Of a DNA stretch of 7,713 nucleotides, positions 4,720-7,713 are shown in pieces. The DNA comes from Prevotellaceae bacterium (lineage in GTDB: Bacteria > Bacteroidota > Bacteroidia > Bacteroidales > UBA932), in contig JAIRLT010000223.1 in assembly GCA_031259225.1 (NCBI GenBank), positions 1 to 7,713 on the forward strand. The letters are read 5' to 3'. Made by a program: the position numbers and the translations under genes. Within the stretch, counting starts at the first letter, position 1. Every line of letters begins with the position of its first letter. The notes beneath the pieces are model-generated. The model saw only the letters and a list, made by a program, of their open reading frames with translations. It ran no database searches and had not been told where the DNA came from.

Positions 4720-4999
4720 AAATGAAAAAGAGCCGCCAGAAAGAAACCGGTTCTTTGAAAAATAACATGCCGATAACCGCCGTACCGATAGCGCCGATGC
4801 CCGTCCATACCGCATAAGCGGCGCCTAATGGAATTGTTTGGGTAGCTTTATACAATAAGTACATACTTAACGACAGGCTGGCGAAAAAACCGCCCCACCA
4901 CAAGGCGGCAGTAATACCGGCGGTTTCTTTTGCTTTGCCCATACAAGTAGTAAAGCCGACTTCGCACAAGCCCGCTATAACAAGAAGTATCCAGTTCAT
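4673..4999 (-). CDS. Small multidrug resistance (SMR) family exporter
   Basis: A 108-residue inner-membrane protein with four predicted helices (about 2-20, 30-50, 57-81, 86-105), the standard SMR size. Glu13 in AGLCEVGFTT is the membrane-embedded proton/substrate glutamate of the family. IPLGAAYAVWTGIGAIGT (56-73) is a strong SMR signature close to the SugE/Gdx guanidinium-exporter branch, but the Trp that follows the glutamate by three positions in Gdx proteins is Phe16 here, so substrate class is left open. SMR proteins act as antiparallel dimers. The start codon overlaps the LolA-like stop (ATGA, 4999-4996), implying coupled translation. No guanidine riboswitch is visible upstream; the gene is internal to a transcript. 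Its last codons overlap the end of miaA on the other strand. Confidence 0.88.
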   Translation of the reverse strand: MNWILLVIAGLCEVGFTTCMGKAKETAGITAALWWGGFFASLSLSMYLLYKATQTIPLGAAYAVWTGIGAIGTAVIGMLFFKEPVSFWRLFFIFTLVASVVGLKFVSH

Positions 5000-5718
5000 C
5001 GCAAATCAATAATCTCAACGCCGGGATAACGGTGTTTCGGAAAAGCGAAGTATCCGTCAAGAGCTTCTACATTGGGAGTGATACGCGTGATACGTAGCGT
5101 ATAGTTGCCGTTTTTGGCAAGGTATTTTACGGCATATGGATTTGCCGTTGCTTCTTCCAGCGTCAAGACAATGGAAGTGTAAGCGGCATTTTTATTTTTG
5201 GGCGTAAATACTATATCGGCAAATATTTTCCCGTTTTCCGTCCGGGTTGTTTTCCGTTTGTAGGTAAAATCCTTTTGGTACAGCGTGAGGAATTTTAACG
5301 GATGGTCGGTAATATCTGCTGTGGTTTCGTCGTCCGAGACGTATTGAATGATTACTTCGCCGGTTTCTTTGTTGCACATCCACTTGTTTCGCCCGTCGCT
5401 GTACACCTCCAACTCTTCGGTAAGCAAGCGGTACTTGCTGCCGTTGCACAATAATGTTCCCTCATAGTTGCGCAATATTCCTTTAACGGGATTATCCAAC
5501 GTCAGGGTAAACGCCATTTCTATGGTTTGGTAGCCGTTGATTTTTTCGGTGAAATCAGCTAACAACTGTTTTGTATTTTGTGCCGAAACGCCCGCCACAT
5601 AAAGAAACATCAGGACAAATGCGATGATGTGAAGATGTGGAGATGTGGGGATGTGGGGATGTGGAGATGTGAAAATGTGGGGATTTTTTTGCCCACAGAT
5701 TTTTTCAGCGGTTTTCAT
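4996..5718 (-). CDS. lolA: LolA-like outer-membrane lipoprotein carrier
   Basis: A predicted periplasmic carrier of the LolA family, 240 residues. After a hydrophobic segment (31-43, IIAFVLMFLYVAG) and a likely signal-peptidase site at VSA-Q46/47, the mature region starts NTKQLLADFTEKINGYQTIE. Family-like parts are FTLTLDNPVKGILRNYEGTL, LEVYSDGRNKWMCNKETGEV and the ending YFAFPKHRYPGVEIIDLR, typical of Bacteroidales LolA-like proteins. Residues 12-30 (PHIFTSPHPHIPTSPHLHI) are encoded by an octamer DNA array and give the signal peptide an unusually long n-region. The only later ATG (codon 37) would leave no charged n-region, so I keep MKTAEK. A decoy ATG encoding MKTE-stop precedes the start. 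ftsK lies upstream with one gene between; ftsK-lolA is a gene order I recall from Bacteroidales. No dedicated promoter is seen. Confidence 0.82.
   Translation of the reverse strand: MKTAEKICGQKNPHIFTSPHPHIPTSPHLHIIAFVLMFLYVAGVSAQNTKQLLADFTEKINGYQTIEMAFTLTLDNPVKGILRNYEGTLLCNGSKYRLLTEELEVYSDGRNKWMCNKETGEVIIQYVSDDETTADITDHPLKFLTLYQKDFTYKRKTTRTENGKIFADIVFTPKNKNAAYTSIVLTLEEATANPYAVKYLAKNGNYTLRITRITPNVEALDGYFAFPKHRYPGVEIIDLR
5626..5681. repeat. Octamer array inside the lolA signal-peptide region
   Basis: Seven octamers (plus strand GATGTGAA, GATGTGGA, GATGTGGG, GATGTGGG, GATGTGGA, GATGTGAA, AATGTGGG). Three octamers equal eight codons, so the minus-strand frame reads a period-8 peptide, PHIFTSPH then PHIPTSPH. 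Copy-number change by one octamer would shift the lolA frame. Confidence 0.92.
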
Positions 5719-5738
5719 TATTCAGTTTTCATTATTCA
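5711..5738. repeat. 14-bp tandem duplication spanning the lolA start
   Basis: GTTTTCATTATTCA occurs twice in a row, followed by more CATTATT-like heptamer sequence to about 5746. On the minus strand each copy carries TAATGAAAAC: the right-hand copy gives ATG AAA ACT GAA TAA, and the left-hand copy is the lolA start. The stop codon of the upstream gene (5734-5732) is inside the repeat. Confidence 0.88.
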
Positions 5739-6142
5739 TTATTCACTGTATTCTCCTCTGTGGCGATGAAACGCCCGGAAGCGACAGGTTCATTCTTTCC
5801 GGTGCGGTAAGGTGGGCACTCCACCTTCTCTTCCCTTGCCTGCTCCGGTAGCGGAGCAGCGACGGTTGCCGGTTGCAGGGTGCCTGCAGCCGGCTGCCCG
5901 CTGTTCATGATTGCCAGTACGTCATATACCCCAATCCCGGCGGGCTCTTTGTTGCCGTTGTAATACACGGGCGGCTTTAATGCCGGTTGCGACTGTAAAC
6001 TGTCTACTGCCGGCTGCCTACTGTCGGCGGAAGACACGGCAATTTCATCATTGCCTGTATTGTATACGGGCGGTTCGGGCTGTGTGGCAATACTTGTAAC
6101 GCTTACCGCCATGGCGAAAAAGAAAAAAATTACGCGCTTCAT
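5732..6142 (-). CDS. Small exported proline-rich repeat protein, unknown function
   Basis: A 136-residue protein I do not recognise. It starts with a classical signal peptide (MKRVIFFFFAMAVSVTSIAT, probable cleavage near residue 19 or 20). The mature part carries three spaced copies of one motif: PPVYNTGNDE (24-33), PPVYYNGNKEP (57-67) and PPYRTGKNEP (110-119). The linkers are rich in Gln, Pro, Ala and Ser (SRQPAVDSLQSQPA, SGQPAAGTLQPATVAAPLPE). There is one cysteine (109), not in a lipobox. The Q-P-A linkers are encoded by CAGTAGGCAG-like DNA also seen as an intergenic heptamer at 51-69, and the C-terminal VNNE comes from a heptamer. It is probably periplasmic or surface exposed and largely unstructured. 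It lies between ftsK and lolA. The start is preceded by AT-rich DNA without a visible promoter or Shine-Dalgarno. Confidence 0.65.
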   Translation of the reverse strand: MKRVIFFFFAMAVSVTSIATQPEPPVYNTGNDEIAVSSADSRQPAVDSLQSQPALKPPVYYNGNKEPAGIGVYDVLAIMNSGQPAAGTLQPATVAAPLPEQAREEKVECPPYRTGKNEPVASGRFIATEENTVNNE

Positions 6143-6212
6143 TATTTTATTTAATTGATGATTTTAAGGTTAATATTAAGTGAATTGACCGGAAAGGGAT
6201 GTAAAAAAAACC

Positions 6213-6275
6213 GTATCTTTTGACAATAGACTCGTGTCTTTTGACAATAGACTCGTGTCTTTTGACAATAAATAA
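6213..6275. repeat. Three 21-bp tandem repeats between ftsK and the exported protein
   Basis: Three consecutive 21-bp units start at 6213, 6234 and 6255. The shared core is TCTTTTGACAATA, the first two end with GACTC, and the first has A where the others have G at position 3. The sequence is unrelated to the heptamer arrays but keeps a multiple-of-7 period. It fills much of the 156-base gap after ftsK. Seen from the minus strand it lies in the leader of the exported-protein gene and could be an operator-like set of sites. Confidence 0.9.
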
Positions 6276-6298
6276 TATTTTTGGCAATCATTCATACA

Positions 6299-7713
6299 TT
6301 ATTGTTCATTATTCATTGCTGCAAGTTTTGCGTCTAAGGTTACAAAGTCGGAAATAAGTACTTGCCGCGCTTTGCTGCCTTCCGGCGGTCCCACTATGCC
6401 GGCGGCTTCGAGCTGGTCCATCAATCGCCCTGCACGATTGTAGCCCAGTTCCAGTTTACGCTGGATAAGCGATGTGGAACCCTGCTGGCTTTGTACTATA
6501 ACGCGTGCCGCGTCTGCAAACAATTCATCGCGTTTGCCCAAATCCACTTTTCCTGCATTATTGTTGCTCTCTTCGCCTTTGTATTCGGGCAAAAGAAACG
6601 CTTCGCCAAATCCTTGCTGCTGCCCGATAAAATCGCAAATACGTTCCACTTCGGGCGTATCAACCAGTGCGCACTGCACACGTATCATTTCATTGCCGGT
6701 AGATACCAGCATATCGCCGCGTCCAATCAATTGATTGGCGCCGGTAGTGTCAAGGATAGTGCGTGAATCGATGCCGGAAATGACGCGGAAAGCAATGCGC
6801 GCCGGGAAATTGGCTTTTATCAACCCGGTAATAATATTCGTCGTGGGGCGTTGCGTAGCAATGACCAAATGAATGCCGATAGCCCTTGCCAATTGCGCCA
6901 ACCGCGCAATGGGTTCTTCCACTTCCCTGCCGGCGGTCATAATCAAATCGGCAAATTCGTCAATCACCACCACAATGAAAGGCATATAGCGGTGACCTTT
7001 CAGCGGGTTTAACCGGCGATTGACAAACCGTTCGTTGTATTCTTTGATGTTGCGGACTTGCGCCGACTGCAATAACTGATACCGTTCATCCATCTCCATA
7101 CACAACGATTTCAGGGTATAGACCACCTTTTGCGTGTCGGTGATAATAGCATCGTCGCTGTCGGGCAGCTTCGCCAGAAAATGCCGTTCTAATTTTGTGT
7201 ACAACGACAACTCTACCCTTTTGGGGTCTACCAGCACCAACTTCAATTCCGACGGGTGCTTGCGGTAAAGCAGCGAAGTAAGAATTGCATTCAGCCCGAC
7301 GGATTTCCCTTGCCCCGTAGCGCCGGCAACCAACAAGTGCGGCATTTTGGCTAAATCGAATGTATAAATGTCGTTGTCGATTTTCTTGCCGAGCACCACC
7401 GGCAAGTCATACTGCGCCTCCTGAAATTTTGCAGATTTCACTACCGACAACATGGATACAATATTCGGGTGTTCATTCGGCACTTCAATACCCACTGTCC
7501 CTTTTCCGGGAATGGGTGCAATAATGCGGATGCCTAATGCCGCCAAGTTAAGTGCAATGTCGTCTTCCAAGCGTTTGATAGAAGCGATGCGGATACCTGC
7601 TTTCGGGACTATCTCGTACAACGTTACCGTTGGACCGATAGTAGCAATAATTCTATCAATGCCGATATTGAAATTCTGGAGTACGGTTACGATTTTATCT
7701 TTGTTGCGTTCCA
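6299..7713 (-). CDS. ftsK: DNA translocase FtsK (C-terminal part, runs off the right edge)
   Basis: FtsK is the septum-anchored hexameric DNA pump that clears and aligns chromosome termini for XerCD recombination at division. The frame is open to the window edge: before the TTG at 7621 it reads IDRIIATIGPTVT, matching the family, so that TTG is internal and the N-terminal membrane part lies outside. Numbering from that codon, the motor shows GATGQGKS (Walker A, 100-107), FIVVVIDEFADLIM (Walker B, Asp221/Glu222), ATQRPTTNIITGLIKANFPA and IDSRTILDTTGANQLIGRGDML. The gamma winged helix (about 365-427) contains GSTSLIQRKLELGYNRAG and GIVGPPEGSKARQVL, the DNA-orienting domain. The last residues MNNEQ are encoded by CATTATT-type heptamer DNA, similar to the VNNE end of the next gene. 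Confidence 0.96.
   Translation of the reverse strand, partial: ERNKDKIVTVLQNFNIGIDRIIATIGPTVTLYEIVPKAGIRIASIKRLEDDIALNLAALGIRIIAPIPGKGTVGIEVPNEHPNIVSMLSVVKSAKFQEAQYDLPVVLGKKIDNDIYTFDLAKMPHLLVAGATGQGKSVGLNAILTSLLYRKHPSELKLVLVDPKRVELSLYTKLERHFLAKLPDSDDAIITDTQKVVYTLKSLCMEMDERYQLLQSAQVRNIKEYNERFVNRRLNPLKGHRYMPFIVVVIDEFADLIMTAGREVEEPIARLAQLARAIGIHLVIATQRPTTNIITGLIKANFPARIAFRVISGIDSRTILDTTGANQLIGRGDMLVSTGNEMIRVQCALVDTPEVERICDFIGQQQGFGEAFLLPEYKGEESNNNAGKVDLGKRDELFADAARVIVQSQQGSTSLIQRKLELGYNRAGRLMDQLEAAGIVGPPEGSKARQVLISDFVTLDAKLAAMNNEQ

Noticed and set aside
5886..5897. GCAGCCGGCTGC palindrome in the exported-protein gene as a regulatory site
   Set aside because: It lies in the Q-P-A linker coding region and follows from repeated CAG, CCG and GCN codons.

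Overview
The window looks like a chromosomal segment of a Bacteroidota bacterium, most likely Bacteroidales. The FtsK and LolA-like proteins are of the Bacteroidales type and sit in the neighbourhood I recall for that order. A Bacteroidetes-style acyl-CoA reductase is present, Shine-Dalgarno sequences are essentially absent, and the recognisable promoter boxes fit the Bacteroidetes -33/-7 pattern (TTTG and TAnnTTTG). I cannot name a species.

Layout. 1-708 has no supportable complete gene. It is a mosaic of short tandem arrays, mostly with a 7-bp period, separated by GC-rich palindromic spacers, around an island of ordinary sequence (about 330-500) holding two promoter candidates and a hairpin. 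709-3097 (+) is a three-gene operon joined by ATGA stop/start overlaps: a hemerythrin-domain protein, a LuxR/NarL-type regulator with a degenerate receiver, and a LuxC-like acyl-CoA reductase. 3098-3258 is again arrays plus a palindrome. 3259-3696 (+) is a small pRiA4b ORF-3-like protein. 3697-3798 is array, palindrome, array, running directly into miaA (+, to 4719), which has no normal start codon.

The minus strand carries a second cluster read right to left: ftsK (enters from the right edge, ends 6299), a small exported proline-rich protein (6142-5732), a LolA-like carrier (5718-4996) and an SMR-family exporter (4999-4673). The last gene's 3' end overlaps miaA tail to tail.

How the genes may work together. 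The plus-strand operon plausibly links a diiron O2/NO/redox-responsive protein to a transcription regulator and an enzyme that reduces acyl-CoA or acyl groups to aldehydes. This is inferred from gene order and families. The minus-strand genes are housekeeping (chromosome segregation, lipoprotein transport) plus an exporter and an unknown exported protein.

The most unusual content is the repeat system. Different heptamers share the 7-bp period, a palindromic spacer near GGCTGGCGCGCCAGCC separates arrays, arrays touch the stop codons of four genes, an octamer array lies inside the lolA signal-peptide region, and a repeat abuts miaA where its start codon should be. A 59-bp copy of one array lies in inverted orientation (58 of 59 bases identical) on either side of the hemerythrin operon.
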